Below are positions 25,284 through 34,220 of a stretch of 37,489 bases of DNA, one piece after another (the stretch's first letter is position 1; the number at the start of each line of letters is the position of its first letter). Both the position numbers and the translations under genes were made by a program. Source of the DNA: Candidatus Melainabacteria bacterium. GTDB lineage: Bacteria > Cyanobacteriota > Vampirovibrionia > Obscuribacterales > JAKAZS01. A model generated the notes under the pieces. That model was not told where the DNA came from, ran no database searches, and saw only the letters and a list, made by a program, of their open reading frames with translations. The stretch lies in NCBI GenBank assembly GCA_027371815.1, contig DAHXLC010000083.1, positions 1 through 37,489 of the forward strand, written 5' to 3'.

Positions 25284-25311
25284 ATCATATTAGCTTTCAA
25301 ATTTTTGTCAA
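25284..25311 (-). promoter_or_regulatory. Sigma70-type promoter for the Tad-like cluster
   Basis: TTGACA (25306-25311, minus) and TATGAT (25284-25289) are separated by 16 bp, the best -35/-10 pair in the window. Transcription would start near 25277, leaving a leader of about 60 nt before ATG 25214. This supports 25214, not the ATG after the UGA, as the gene's start region. Confidence 0.6.
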
Positions 25312-25383
25312 TATAAGTTTTATAAGCTTTCCTATTATTGTTGCAAAATAATAAGTTAACTTAAAAGACCTTACAGTTATTAG

Positions 25384-25503
25384 ATTTTACAAAAAAATGG
25401 CAACGCTCGTGATTATCAAAAAAAAACATTCACTTCACAATTATTAAACAGTTATAATGAAATTCCAAAAATTTTAAGCCTAAATTTAAAAATGCCAGAC
25501 TAA
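25384..25503 (+). pseudogene. Possible coding remnant without start
   Basis: After a TAG at 25381 the + frame stays open for 39 codons to TAA 25501-25503 and reads like the tail of a soluble protein (NARDYQKKTFTSQLLNSYNE, then IPKILSLNLKMPD). The only ATG is three codons from the end. It is probably the remnant of a lost gene or chance. Confidence 0.2.
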
Positions 25504-25537
25504 TAATTACTTACTTACAATTTCGCTTACCTTGAAG

Positions 25538-26962
25538 TTATTTGCGTAAATCCTGCCAATAACTCAGTGCTTTTACTCTCATCAACTCATGATTTACGAT
25601 AGGTTTAGGATAATTAAGCTTTGATGCATTCAGCCAAGGTTCATGAATTAAATTAACTGGTAACTTAGCTAATTCAGGCACCCATTTTTTAATATAAAGA
25701 CCATGCCCATCAAATTTTTTACTTTGTAATACAGGATTAAAAATACGAAAATAAGGCTGAGCATCTACGCCACAACCAGCCGACCATTGCCAGCCTAAAG
25801 TATTGCTAGCTAAATCAGCATCAACTAGAGTATCAAAAAACCATTTGGCTCCAGTTAACCAATTAATAAATAAATCCTTGCATAAAAATGAAGCCACAAT
25901 CATCCGCACCCGATTATGCATAAGTCCGGTATGCCATAATTGTCTCATACCTGCATCAACAATAGGATAACCAGTCAATCCTTTTTGCCAGGCCAATAGA
26001 AAATTATGATTATCCTGCCAAGGAAAATTATCAAATTCACTTCGTAAAGGACTATTAATCGTATGAGGAAAATTTAGCATTGTATAATAAGCAAATTCAC
26101 GCCAGCCTAATTCACGAATAAACGGTTCAGCGTTTTGCGCTATTTTTTTCTGATCACTATATTTTTCAATAATTTCTTGAATGTGTAAAAAAATTAAATT
26201 AGGACTTATCTGACCAAAATGTAAATATGGTGACAATTTAGAACCACCATCTAAACCAGGAATATCGCGAGCTGATTGATAATTAACTAGTTTATTTTGA
26301 CTAAACTCATATAACTGTTCAACAGAAGATTGTTCACTTACTTTAAATGTATTTTGAATTCCTAAAGCTGAATTTATTCGTGACTCAAGCAGTAAAGATT
26401 CAAGACGGCAACTAGGAATTTGGTCAAAGCCTAAAGGAATACTCTTAGGTTTTGGTAAACACTTCGACACTGTAAAATTAGTATTTACAAATTTCCAAAA
26501 ACTAGTAAATGTCTTATAAGGAGAACTTTCTTTATTAAAGATGGATTCTAGAGGATAAAGTAACAATGAATTATAAATATGAACTTTATGCCCTTTAGCC
26601 TTTAACTTAGACGTTATCAAATTATCTATTTGTAATAAATGAGGCTCAAATCTTTTATTATAAAATATATTTTCAACTTTATAATTTGCACAGATTTCTT
26701 CAATAATATTTAAACTATTGCCATTACGGATAATTAATTTATTGCCAAATTGGCTTAAACTCTGATCTAAATCTACTAAAGCTTGATGTAACCACCATTT
26801 ACTAGCTCCACCAATTGGCCAGTTGCCATAGCTATCTAAGTCATGAATATATAAACAAATCATTGGTTTTTGCTTCAGGCTAGCCTCATACAAAGCTTTA
26901 TTATCAGCGATACGTAAATCCTGGCGAAACCATACCAGATTATAATCAGTTGACACTATCAC
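25538..26962 (-). CDS. phrB: Deoxyribodipyrimidine photolyase (class I CPD photolyase/cryptochrome family)
   Basis: 474 residues, usual length. It repairs cyclobutane pyrimidine dimers with light using FAD. The N-terminal antenna domain begins YNLVWFRQDLRIADNKAL. The FAD domain has SPYLHFGQISP, ELGWREFAYY, PIVDAGMRQLWHTGLMHNRV, RMIVASFLCKDL and the signature LGWQWSAGCGVDAQPYFRIFNP (about 385-405; read as LGWQWSAGCG and DAQPYFRIFNP). The GTG at 26962 overlaps the upstream TGA (GTGA), and a second GTG at 26956 is equally possible. It follows the SRPBCC-epimerase gene directly, a neighbourhood also seen in proteobacterial photolyase operons. Photolyase in a non-photosynthetic organism suggests exposure to light in its habitat. 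Confidence 0.93.
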   Translation of the reverse strand: MIVSTDYNLVWFRQDLRIADNKALYEASLKQKPMICLYIHDLDSYGNWPIGGASKWWLHQALVDLDQSLSQFGNKLIIRNGNSLNIIEEICANYKVENIFYNKRFEPHLLQIDNLITSKLKAKGHKVHIYNSLLLYPLESIFNKESSPYKTFTSFWKFVNTNFTVSKCLPKPKSIPLGFDQIPSCRLESLLLESRINSALGIQNTFKVSEQSSVEQLYEFSQNKLVNYQSARDIPGLDGGSKLSPYLHFGQISPNLIFLHIQEIIEKYSDQKKIAQNAEPFIRELGWREFAYYTMLNFPHTINSPLRSEFDNFPWQDNHNFLLAWQKGLTGYPIVDAGMRQLWHTGLMHNRVRMIVASFLCKDLFINWLTGAKWFFDTLVDADLASNTLGWQWSAGCGVDAQPYFRIFNPVLQSKKFDGHGLYIKKWVPELAKLPVNLIHEPWLNASKLNYPKPIVNHELMRVKALSYWQDLRK

Positions 26963-28335
26963 TTACCCAGCAAATGCCTAAAGGCTAACTCTAAATCAGG
27001 ATAAGCAAATTCATAACCAGTATTTTCCAGTTTTTTTGGATACACTTTACTACTAGCCAATAAAAGTTCTTGCGCCATCTGACCTAAAAGCATTTTCAAA
27101 GCAATTTCTGGCACTGGAAATATTGTTGGCCGCGAAATAACTTTACCCAAAATCTTCGTAAATTCAGAATTGGTAACGGGATTAGGACTAACCAAATTTA
27201 CCGCGCCAATAATAGTATCAGTATTTAAAATGTGCAGCACTGAACCAAGAATATCGTCAATAGCGATCCAACTCATATACTGCTTCCCATTACCAAGATT
27301 ACCACCGCCACCAAGATTAAACACCGGTAAAATCTTAGCTAAAACACCACCCGACGGGCTTAACACCAGGCCAATTCTTAAATTTACAGTTCTAATACCG
27401 CTAGTGCTTACAGCACCAGTTGATGATTCCCAGGCTTTACATAAATCAGCCAAAAAGCCACTACCACTCAAACTGTGTTCATCAAGACTTTCACTGCCAC
27501 GGTCACCATAATAACCTATCGCTGAAGCACAGATAAAAATCTTCGGCTTATTTTGTAATTGCGCAATAGCATCAACAATCAACTTAGTACCAACAGTGCG
27601 ACTATTGATTAACTTAGTTTTTTGACTCTTTGTCCATGGCAAATTAGCAATATTTTCTCCAGCCAGATGAATTATGGCGTCAAAACCTTCAAGCTGAGAA
27701 GAATCTAATTCGCCAAGTTCTGGATTCCAATATATTCCTTCAGCATTTTTATGTCGCACTATGGGAATTACTTGATGAGATTGACTGGATAAAAAAGCTT
27801 TCAAACTTTTTCCAATAAGTCCAGAAGCTCCTGTTAAAGCAATTTTCATCTTAGGGTTCTCCTTGTATTTTGTAAAGTATTTAAGGTCTTGGTGCATAAT
27901 TCGACTGCGATAAGCAAATAACTTGGTAAAATCAGATTTTAGATAAAATTCACCAAAAGCATTTGAGACAGGTTTTAAAGGCAGGTCAAAGTTAATAGTA
28001 TCATTAATTACCGTACCCAAATTATTATCAATTGAAGAGAATTGATGACTGTGTTCGTAGAAGGCAAAAGGACCAATGATTTGACTGTCTTTAAAACCAA
28101 CACCTTCAACAAAATCACTGTGCCGAAGTTTAAACTGCACAGGTATACCATTTTGCGTAACGGTAAGCTGAACACAGGAATTAGCTTCATAAAATTTTCC
28201 CATTTTATTAACTTTAACATTGGCAAATGACGGTGTTAATCTTTCAAATATACCATCTTGTTTATGCCAATCAAAAACAGTACTGATATTATAGGGAAGT
28301 TTAGTGATAAATTTACAAGTAACCAATTTTTGCAA
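26959..28335 (-). CDS. SRPBCC domain fused to a TIGR01777-type SDR epimerase
   Basis: 458 residues from a TTG at 28335 with AAGGA 6 nt upstream. Residues 1-150 are an SRPBCC/START-like ligand-binding domain (NISTVFDWHKQDGIFERLTP, then VKFNKMGKF-like strands). From about 163 the NAD(P)-binding Rossmann domain starts with MKIALTGASGLIGKSL (GxxGxxG). It continues with HLAGENIAN, SRTVGTKLIVDAI, and SAIGYYGDRGSE (Tyr of the SDR site), and the C-terminal DUF1731 segment carries LVSPNPVTNSEFTKILG. Proteins of this fusion occur in several phyla, including cyanobacteria, and their substrate is unknown. The stop is TGA, one of only two TGA stops in the window, followed at once by TAG. It is translationally coupled to phrB. 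Confidence 0.88.
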   Translation of the reverse strand: MQKLVTCKFITKLPYNISTVFDWHKQDGIFERLTPSFANVKVNKMGKFYEANSCVQLTVTQNGIPVQFKLRHSDFVEGVGFKDSQIIGPFAFYEHSHQFSSIDNNLGTVINDTINFDLPLKPVSNAFGEFYLKSDFTKLFAYRSRIMHQDLKYFTKYKENPKMKIALTGASGLIGKSLKAFLSSQSHQVIPIVRHKNAEGIYWNPELGELDSSQLEGFDAIIHLAGENIANLPWTKSQKTKLINSRTVGTKLIVDAIAQLQNKPKIFICASAIGYYGDRGSESLDEHSLSGSGFLADLCKAWESSTGAVSTSGIRTVNLRIGLVLSPSGGVLAKILPVFNLGGGGNLGNGKQYMSWIAIDDILGSVLHILNTDTIIGAVNLVSPNPVTNSEFTKILGKVISRPTIFPVPEIALKMLLGQMAQELLLASSKVYPKKLENTGYEFAYPDLELAFRHLLGK

Positions 28336-28528
28336 AATTCCTTAGCATCAGGGTATTAAAATTATAATATTTTAACCATTTGAACTTTTCATGAACACCA
28401 AAAAAATCTTGAACTTAAGACCAAAATAATCAGAAAAACCTTGGGAAATTAAAGTGAAAAACAACTGCACCCAATAAACATTATTACAGTTAAAATTAAT
28501 TTTTGCTCACTTGTAAACCCATTTTAGC

Positions 28529-28534
28529 TATAAT
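28529..28534 (+). promoter_or_regulatory. -10 element upstream of alaS
   Basis: A perfect TATAAT lies 34 bp before the alaS ATG. The 17-bp-spaced -35 (CTCACT) is poor, so it is a probable but weak or activator-dependent promoter. Confidence 0.4.
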
Positions 28535-28567
28535 AAAAATTGCATCGGAATAGTTAGGAGTAACATA

Positions 28568-31273
28568 ATGAGCCTTACTGGCGCCAATATACGACAAAAA
28601 TTTATTGATTTCTTTAAATTTAAACATAATCATACACATGTGCCAAGTTCATCATTAATACCTGACAACCCCACGTTACTATTAACTTCTGCTGGTATGG
28701 TTCAATTTGTTCCGATATTTCTGGGTCAAACCAATCCCCCTAACCCACCCCGAGCGGTAACGGTACAAAAATGTGCCCGTGCCGGCGGTAAAGATTCAGA
28801 CATAGAAAATATTGGCCAAACAGGAAGACATCACAGTTTCTTTGAAATGCTGGGTAACTTTAGTTTTGGCGATTATTTTAAGGCACAAATTATTCCTTGG
28901 GCTTGGGACTTTATCACTAATGACTTGGGTTTAAGTCCTGACAAATTATATGTAACCGTTTTTGCTGGTGATGAAATTAACGCCTTTGATGAAGAAGCCT
29001 ATAATATCTGGGTTGATAAAGTTGGGATTAGTCCGAGACGAATTTTTAAAATGAGTCGCAAGGATAATTTCTGGGGACCACCTGGGCCAACAGGTCCTTG
29101 CGGTCCTTGTTCGGAAATTTATTATGATCGTGGCAGTAATTATGGATGTAAAGACAACTGTGGCATCGGATCCTGTTCTTGTGATCGCTATCTGGAAATA
29201 TGGAATTTAGTTTTCATGGAATTTAACAAAGACGAAAATGGAAATTACAGTCAATTAACCAAAAAAAATATTGATACCGGCGCTGGACTCGAAAGACTTG
29301 CAACTATCCTTCAAGACAAGCATAACAGTTTTGAAACAGATTTATTTTCGCCAATAATGACGGAATTATGCAAATTATCCAATTTGGACTATGTTTCACC
29401 TAATAGTCCTGACTATCAAGAATCTTATTTTTTAACCAATAAATATTTAAAAATTATCCTTGATCATTTAAGATGTAGTGTATTTTTAATGAGCGATGGC
29501 GTAAGGGTAAGCAATATTGGACGCGGTTATGTCTTACGTTTTATAATTAGAAGAGCAGCTCGTTTTGGTCGATTACTAGGTTTAACCGAACCATTTCTCT
29601 ACAAACTGGTACCTAATATTGCCAAAAATTATGGTACTTTTTATGAAGAAGTTAAAAACGAACAAAAACTTGTCGAAAAACTTATTTACGACGAAGAAAT
29701 CAGATTCAGCAAAACTATTGAACGCGGCTTAACCATTTTAAATAACTGGCTAACCGAAGGAGAAGTAGTACTATCTGGTCAAATTGCCTTTAACTTATAT
29801 GCGACATATGGTTTTCCCTTAGAATTGACCAAGGAAATCATTGAAGAGCAAGGTCGAACGATTGATCTTAGAGGATTTAACCAGGCCAAAAAACAACATG
29901 AGGAAATCTCAAGTGTTAACAAATTTAACGTCATAATTACTGGTGGCAATGTTTTTGCCGATATTTTACGCCAGTTTGGCAAAACCAAATTTAATGGCTA
30001 TGATGAATTTGAGTGCAACGCTCAGATATTAGCAATTATTCAAGATGGGCAAAATTTACTTAAAATAAATGAAGGTGAATTAGGCGATTTACTTCTTAAT
30101 CAGACTGTATTTTATGCTGAATCAGGTGGTCAACTTGGTGACAAGGGTATAATTACCACTGCTACAGGAGAATTATTAGTACTTGACACTAAAAATCATG
30201 AAGGGCTAAATCTTCATAAAGTTAAAGTTAAACACGGTTATGTTGAAATTAACCAAGACGTAACCGCACTAATCGATAAAAATTTTCGCAAAGCTACCAT
30301 GCTACATCACAGCAGCGCTCACCTCTTTCACGCTGCGATTCGTTCGTACTTAGGCAATCATGTTATGCAGGCCGGATCACAAGTTGGCTCACAGGCCATG
30401 CGTTTTGATTTTAACTTTGACCGTCAATTAACTAATTCAGATATATTTGCCATTGAATCTATGATGAATGAATGGGTTCGTAACAATGATAAAGTCACTA
30501 CGGAAGTTTTAAGTATAGCTGAGGCTAAAAACACTGGGGCTATAGCCATGTTTGGTGAAAAATATGGTGACTTAGTTCGGGTAGTGAGCATGGGTGATTT
30601 TTCCAAAGAATTTTGTGGTGGCACTCATATTAAACAAACTGGTGAACTTGGGCTTATTAAAATTATTCAAGAATCCAGCATTGCGTCTGGAACCAGGCGT
30701 ATCGAGGCCTTAGCTGGTAAAAGGGCCTGGGATTATGTCGCTAATAATATTAATATCTTAAACCAAGCTTCTACCAGACTTAAAATCAAACCAGAAGATT
30801 TAGATAATCAATTAAGTAAACTTCAAGATGACTTAAAAATTGCCGACAAACAACTAACTAAACTGAAAGAAGAGCTAATTATCAAACAAATTCCTGATTT
30901 AATATCACAAAGTAAGATTATTAATAACATTAGCATAATAATTACTGAAGTAAAAAATATTGATGCTAATAGCCTGAAAGTTTTAGCTGAAAATATTAAA
31001 GCTCAATTAGATAGTATTATTTTAGTACTAGTATCTAAAACCAATCCGCATAATTTAAGTTTAATTGTCGCAATGTCTAATAAACTTACTAACAAAACAT
31101 TTAATGCCAATTTACTCATTAAATCATTAACACAAATTGCCAATGGTACTGGAGGGGGTCGACCAGATTTCGCCCAGGCTGGGGCAAAAGATGTACATAA
31201 AATCAACGAAATACTTGAACATGCCCAAAAAGCCATAAAATCTTATTTAACTGAAAACATTTTAACCTTTTAG
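28568..31273 (+). CDS. alaS: Alanyl-tRNA synthetase
   Basis: 901 residues, usual length. It charges tRNA-Ala and edits Ser/Gly mischarging. The catalytic core starts IRQKFIDFFKFKHNHTHVPS and has LLLTSAGMVQFVPIFLG, RAVTVQKCARAGGKDSDIENIG, and TGRHHSFFEMLGNFSFGDYF. The class II region FWGPPGPTGPCGPCSEIYYD is intact. The editing domain has HHSSAHLFHAAI (HxxxH) and FCGGTHIKQTGE (Cys/His zinc ligands). The C-terminal C-Ala domain ends GTGGGRPDFAQAG. The ribosome binding site AGGAG lies 8 nt before the ATG. A TAG stop is followed by the RNase H gene 51 bp later. This is a housekeeping gene with no visible irregularity. Confidence 0.98.
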   Translation: MSLTGANIRQKFIDFFKFKHNHTHVPSSSLIPDNPTLLLTSAGMVQFVPIFLGQTNPPNPPRAVTVQKCARAGGKDSDIENIGQTGRHHSFFEMLGNFSFGDYFKAQIIPWAWDFITNDLGLSPDKLYVTVFAGDEINAFDEEAYNIWVDKVGISPRRIFKMSRKDNFWGPPGPTGPCGPCSEIYYDRGSNYGCKDNCGIGSCSCDRYLEIWNLVFMEFNKDENGNYSQLTKKNIDTGAGLERLATILQDKHNSFETDLFSPIMTELCKLSNLDYVSPNSPDYQESYFLTNKYLKIILDHLRCSVFLMSDGVRVSNIGRGYVLRFIIRRAARFGRLLGLTEPFLYKLVPNIAKNYGTFYEEVKNEQKLVEKLIYDEEIRFSKTIERGLTILNNWLTEGEVVLSGQIAFNLYATYGFPLELTKEIIEEQGRTIDLRGFNQAKKQHEEISSVNKFNVIITGGNVFADILRQFGKTKFNGYDEFECNAQILAIIQDGQNLLKINEGELGDLLLNQTVFYAESGGQLGDKGIITTATGELLVLDTKNHEGLNLHKVKVKHGYVEINQDVTALIDKNFRKATMLHHSSAHLFHAAIRSYLGNHVMQAGSQVGSQAMRFDFNFDRQLTNSDIFAIESMMNEWVRNNDKVTTEVLSIAEAKNTGAIAMFGEKYGDLVRVVSMGDFSKEFCGGTHIKQTGELGLIKIIQESSIASGTRRIEALAGKRAWDYVANNINILNQASTRLKIKPEDLDNQLSKLQDDLKIADKQLTKLKEELIIKQIPDLISQSKIINNISIIITEVKNIDANSLKVLAENIKAQLDSIILVLVSKTNPHNLSLIVAMSNKLTNKTFNANLLIKSLTQIANGTGGGRPDFAQAGAKDVHKINEILEHAQKAIKSYLTENILTF

Positions 31274-31324
31274 CCCGTTTTTTAAGCTATAATTAATTAG
31301 TAAAAACTTAATAGGTAATTAGCA

Positions 31325-31753
31325 ATGATTGATATGCAAAGCACGATTAAAATATATGCTGATGGCGGTTCGCGGGGAAATCCAGGTCCAGCAGCTAGTG
31401 GTGCGGTTATTTTCGATCAACAGAATAATATTCTCGCACAAATTGGAACCTATCTGGATATTAATACCAATAATTATGCTGAATATTATGGGTTAATTAC
31501 AGGTCTTGAAAAAGCACTTGAGCTTGGCTATAAAAGTGTAGAAGTCTACCTCGATTCACAGCTGGTGGTCAAGCAAATGACCGGTGAATACAAAGTAAAA
31601 AATTTAAATTTACAGCCTCTATTTCTTCAAGCTGTTAAATTAAAGAAAGAATTTACTACTTTTAAAATTTTTCATATAAGACGCGAATTAAATAAAATAG
31701 CCGATAAGTTAGTAAATAAGGTTCTTGATGAACACCAAATATTGTCAGTATAG
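31325..31753 (+). CDS. Ribonuclease HI family protein
   Basis: 142 residues. It hydrolyses RNA in RNA-DNA hybrids. The acidic active site is visible as YADGGSRGNPGPAASG (first Asp), NNYAEYYGLITGL (Glu), VYLDSQLVVKQMTG (Asp) and IRRELNKIADKLVN (Asp in the C-terminal helix). The lack of the E. coli basic protrusion and the DGGSRGNPG start put it in the RnhA-like group common in cyanobacteria and Gram-positives. The second ATG (codon 4) could also be the start. It sits 51 bp after alaS, likely on the same transcript. Confidence 0.9.
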   Translation: MIDMQSTIKIYADGGSRGNPGPAASGAVIFDQQNNILAQIGTYLDINTNNYAEYYGLITGLEKALELGYKSVEVYLDSQLVVKQMTGEYKVKNLNLQPLFLQAVKLKKEFTTFKIFHIRRELNKIADKLVNKVLDEHQILSV

Positions 31754-31791
31754 CCTGATGCGTAAAGATTTACGCTAAATTAAATTGAGCA

Positions 31792-33381
31792 ATGTTTTTA
31801 CATAAACACAATATTTTTATCATATTATTTTTTATTTTAACCCTGTCCATTTTAATAGTTAAAACTGCTACCCACCCTCAGCATTTTGTCGACGACTGTG
31901 CTTTATTTTTTTACTGTGCAAAAAAAATGTTATTAGGACAAAGACCTTATCTTGATTTTATTGAACACAACCCACCCTTAATATACTATCTTAATTTATT
32001 TCCGGCATTCCTGCAATTATCTGCTCATATTCCAGCACCATTAGCTTTTTCACTATTTATATTAATTTTATCAATTTTATCTTTCACTTTATCCTACATT
32101 ATTCTTTATAAAGCCCAATTACAATTTTCAATACATCAGTCATTTTTAATTGCTTTATCTATTTTAAACTTATTTGTCTATGAAACACTTGGACAAAGAG
32201 AGCATCTCATAATTTTATTTATTGTACCTTATCTAATCATCCGCAGTATCCGGTTCGAAAATGGAAAAGTCAACGCAAACCTGGCAATGTTTAGTGGTAT
32301 TATAGCGGGATTAAGTTTATGTATTAAGCCATGGTATGCTGTTTTATTAATAGTTTATGATTGCACCTGGAGTATTAGCACCCGCCAATATAAAAAATTA
32401 TTTGCTCGAGAAGCTATATTTATTATAGCTACCATTTTAATTTATCTGTTGCATTTTTTACTACTACCTAGCGATGAGATTAACTCATATTTTGGCACAA
32501 TTTTACCACTGTCAATAAGTGGCTATCATGCAACTAACACTCATTGGACTAATCTTTTAATCGTCCTGTTACTTGGTGTATCGCCAAATTATTCACCTGT
32601 ACCCAAATATTTTGTCTTTTATTTACTAGTTTTAATATACCTATCGCTAAAAAATCAACGGAAAAATAAAATATTTTTACCCTGTTTAAGCTTATTATTT
32701 GCCAGTATCTTTACCTACCTCTGGCAAGGTAAGTGGCTAGACTATCACCATATTCCCATTCAATATTCATATTATTTATTAACAGCCTTAAATGCTTTTG
32801 TTTTTGCTAACTGGCTCGTAAATAAATATCCCTTAAAATTATTACCTAATTTAAGCTCTAACAATTTAACAACCTTTATTACCATCGGTTCAATAACTGT
32901 ACTATCACCAATTTTAAGTTGTTATGGTAAAATAAATTATCAAAATGCTGGTTCACAAAGCATTTTAAAATATACTAAACCTGGGGATTATGTCATGGTT
33001 TTAGCTTATTTGCCACGAGTTTTACCAGAACTATTTCAACGTCGAATGGCTACTAGATATCAACCAGAAGGTTACCCAACCATCGAATTAAGCTACTTGC
33101 ACAATCATGAATCTTCCCTGATTACCAAAAACAAATTAAAACGAATCGAAGTCACATTATTACATGATTTAATTAATGAAGTAATAAAATACAAACCTCA
33201 ACTTATAATAATCAGTTATCTTCCTGGTAATCCTTACTTAGATGAATTAACATACTATCAATCGATAGGCTTTATTGATTACTGTTTAAAAACTTATTCA
33301 ATCCTAAATGATCCTCAAATTAATCATCTGGATTATGGATTTCCGCCAGCTAAATTTTTTATTTTAAGACCACGTAAATAA
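31792..33381 (+). CDS. GT-C-type integral membrane glycosyltransferase-like protein
   Basis: 529 residues with about ten predicted hydrophobic helices. The first extracytoplasmic loop reads FVDDCALFFYCAKKMLLGQR, then PYLDFIEHNPPLIYYLN. This is the layout of GT39/ArnT-like mannosyl- and aminoarabinosyltransferases: acidic DD pair, a helix, G..PY.D, then the PP loop. These use polyprenyl-phosphate sugars on the outer face of the membrane. The C-terminal ~130 residues (from about 385) are soluble and unassigned. A small GC-containing hairpin (GCGTAA/TTACGC, 31760-31775) lies just before it. Donor and acceptor are unknown. A TAA stop is 31 bp from the convergent secreted protein. Confidence 0.75.
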   Translation: MFLHKHNIFIILFFILTLSILIVKTATHPQHFVDDCALFFYCAKKMLLGQRPYLDFIEHNPPLIYYLNLFPAFLQLSAHIPAPLAFSLFILILSILSFTLSYIILYKAQLQFSIHQSFLIALSILNLFVYETLGQREHLIILFIVPYLIIRSIRFENGKVNANLAMFSGIIAGLSLCIKPWYAVLLIVYDCTWSISTRQYKKLFAREAIFIIATILIYLLHFLLLPSDEINSYFGTILPLSISGYHATNTHWTNLLIVLLLGVSPNYSPVPKYFVFYLLVLIYLSLKNQRKNKIFLPCLSLLFASIFTYLWQGKWLDYHHIPIQYSYYLLTALNAFVFANWLVNKYPLKLLPNLSSNNLTTFITIGSITVLSPILSCYGKINYQNAGSQSILKYTKPGDYVMVLAYLPRVLPELFQRRMATRYQPEGYPTIELSYLHNHESSLITKNKLKRIEVTLLHDLINEVIKYKPQLIIISYLPGNPYLDELTYYQSIGFIDYCLKTYSILNDPQINHLDYGFPPAKFFILRPRK

Positions 33382-33412
33382 TTTTTACTAATAATTTGGT
33401 AAGCTTTGGGAA

Positions 33413-34219
33413 TCACGGAATTAAATTATTTAAATGATTTGCTAATAAGTAATTATGAAAACTAATGCTTAAATTTTTACCATTCCAAAAATTTGTTGGT
33501 TGATAGTCTTTAATACGGGTTTCCGGAAATAAATATTTTTGAGATTCACTTATGGCTTGACCATGGCTATCAAAAAATTGACTATGGCAATGTGCTTCAG
33601 CTACATTCTGAGCGACTTGTTTAAAGGCCTGAAAATCTTCAGTCTGATAACTTTTAACAATCTGATTATTACTATTATTGACAATAATGTCATTGGTAAT
33701 ACAGTGAATACTATAAAGCTCATTAGTTATTTTCAAAACTTCAAAAAATATTACTAATTTAATATCGGTATAATTTTGATTGACGACTTTCTCCGTGTAA
33801 GGATAAGAAACATAATTCCAGATTTGCCCAGTTTTATCAGTCTGAAAACCATAAAAATGATTCACGGCACTTTTAAAAGTTTTGGGTCCAGCTAATGTAA
33901 AATCTGTCTGAATTTCGCGATGGAATTCACCACTGCGCCAATTTGGTATCTTAAACCACAAATCCGTAGTTCCATTTTGCGGTAAATTACTGGCATTATA
34001 GGTAGCCCCAGCCTGGAGTGTTGGTGCCATCGGTTGAATCCGACTTGGGCTTGGAGTTAATCCAGTTGAAACTGCGTTAACCGAAGAGTTTAAATTTTGC
34101 ATATTTAATTGTCGATCGGTTTCAATATTGCCATTTAATTCACTTGAAGGTTGGCTTTGTGCCAGAACATTCAACCTGAAAAACAACATAATTAAAATCA
34201 ATATATGTTTTAAGGGCAT
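33413..34219 (-). CDS. Secreted protein of unknown function
   Basis: 268 residues from the ATG at 34219, 1 nt after the obg stop (TAA-A-ATG). An upstream TTG would add six residues inside obg. The N-terminus (MPLKHILILIMLFFRLNVLAQ) is a signal peptide with a cut near VLA-Q. A Ser/Asn/Pro-rich linker runs to about residue 85, and the mature domain carries DLWFKIPNWRSGEFHREIQT (about 86-105), then YGFQTDKTGQIWNYVSYPY and IFFEVLKITNELYSIHCITN, the last like a beta-sheet domain. I do not recognise a family. It ends with TGA. Position behind obg is probably transcriptional convenience. Confidence 0.7.
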   Translation of the reverse strand: MPLKHILILIMLFFRLNVLAQSQPSSELNGNIETDRQLNMQNLNSSVNAVSTGLTPSPSRIQPMAPTLQAGATYNASNLPQNGTTDLWFKIPNWRSGEFHREIQTDFTLAGPKTFKSAVNHFYGFQTDKTGQIWNYVSYPYTEKVVNQNYTDIKLVIFFEVLKITNELYSIHCITNDIIVNNSNNQIVKSYQTEDFQAFKQVAQNVAEAHCHSQFFDSHGQAISESQKYLFPETRIKDYQPTNFWNGKNLSISFHNYLLANHLNNLIP

Positions 34220-34220
34220 T

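Larger units (their letters stand above)
25215..25537. other. Intergenic region upstream of the Tad-like cluster
   Basis: This 323-bp gap lies between the photolyase stop (25538) and the first TadE-like start. It holds the promoter listed at 25284-25311 and, on the + strand, an open frame without a start (25384-25503) that may be a coding remnant. No terminator was recognised for the photolyase transcript. Confidence 0.5.
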
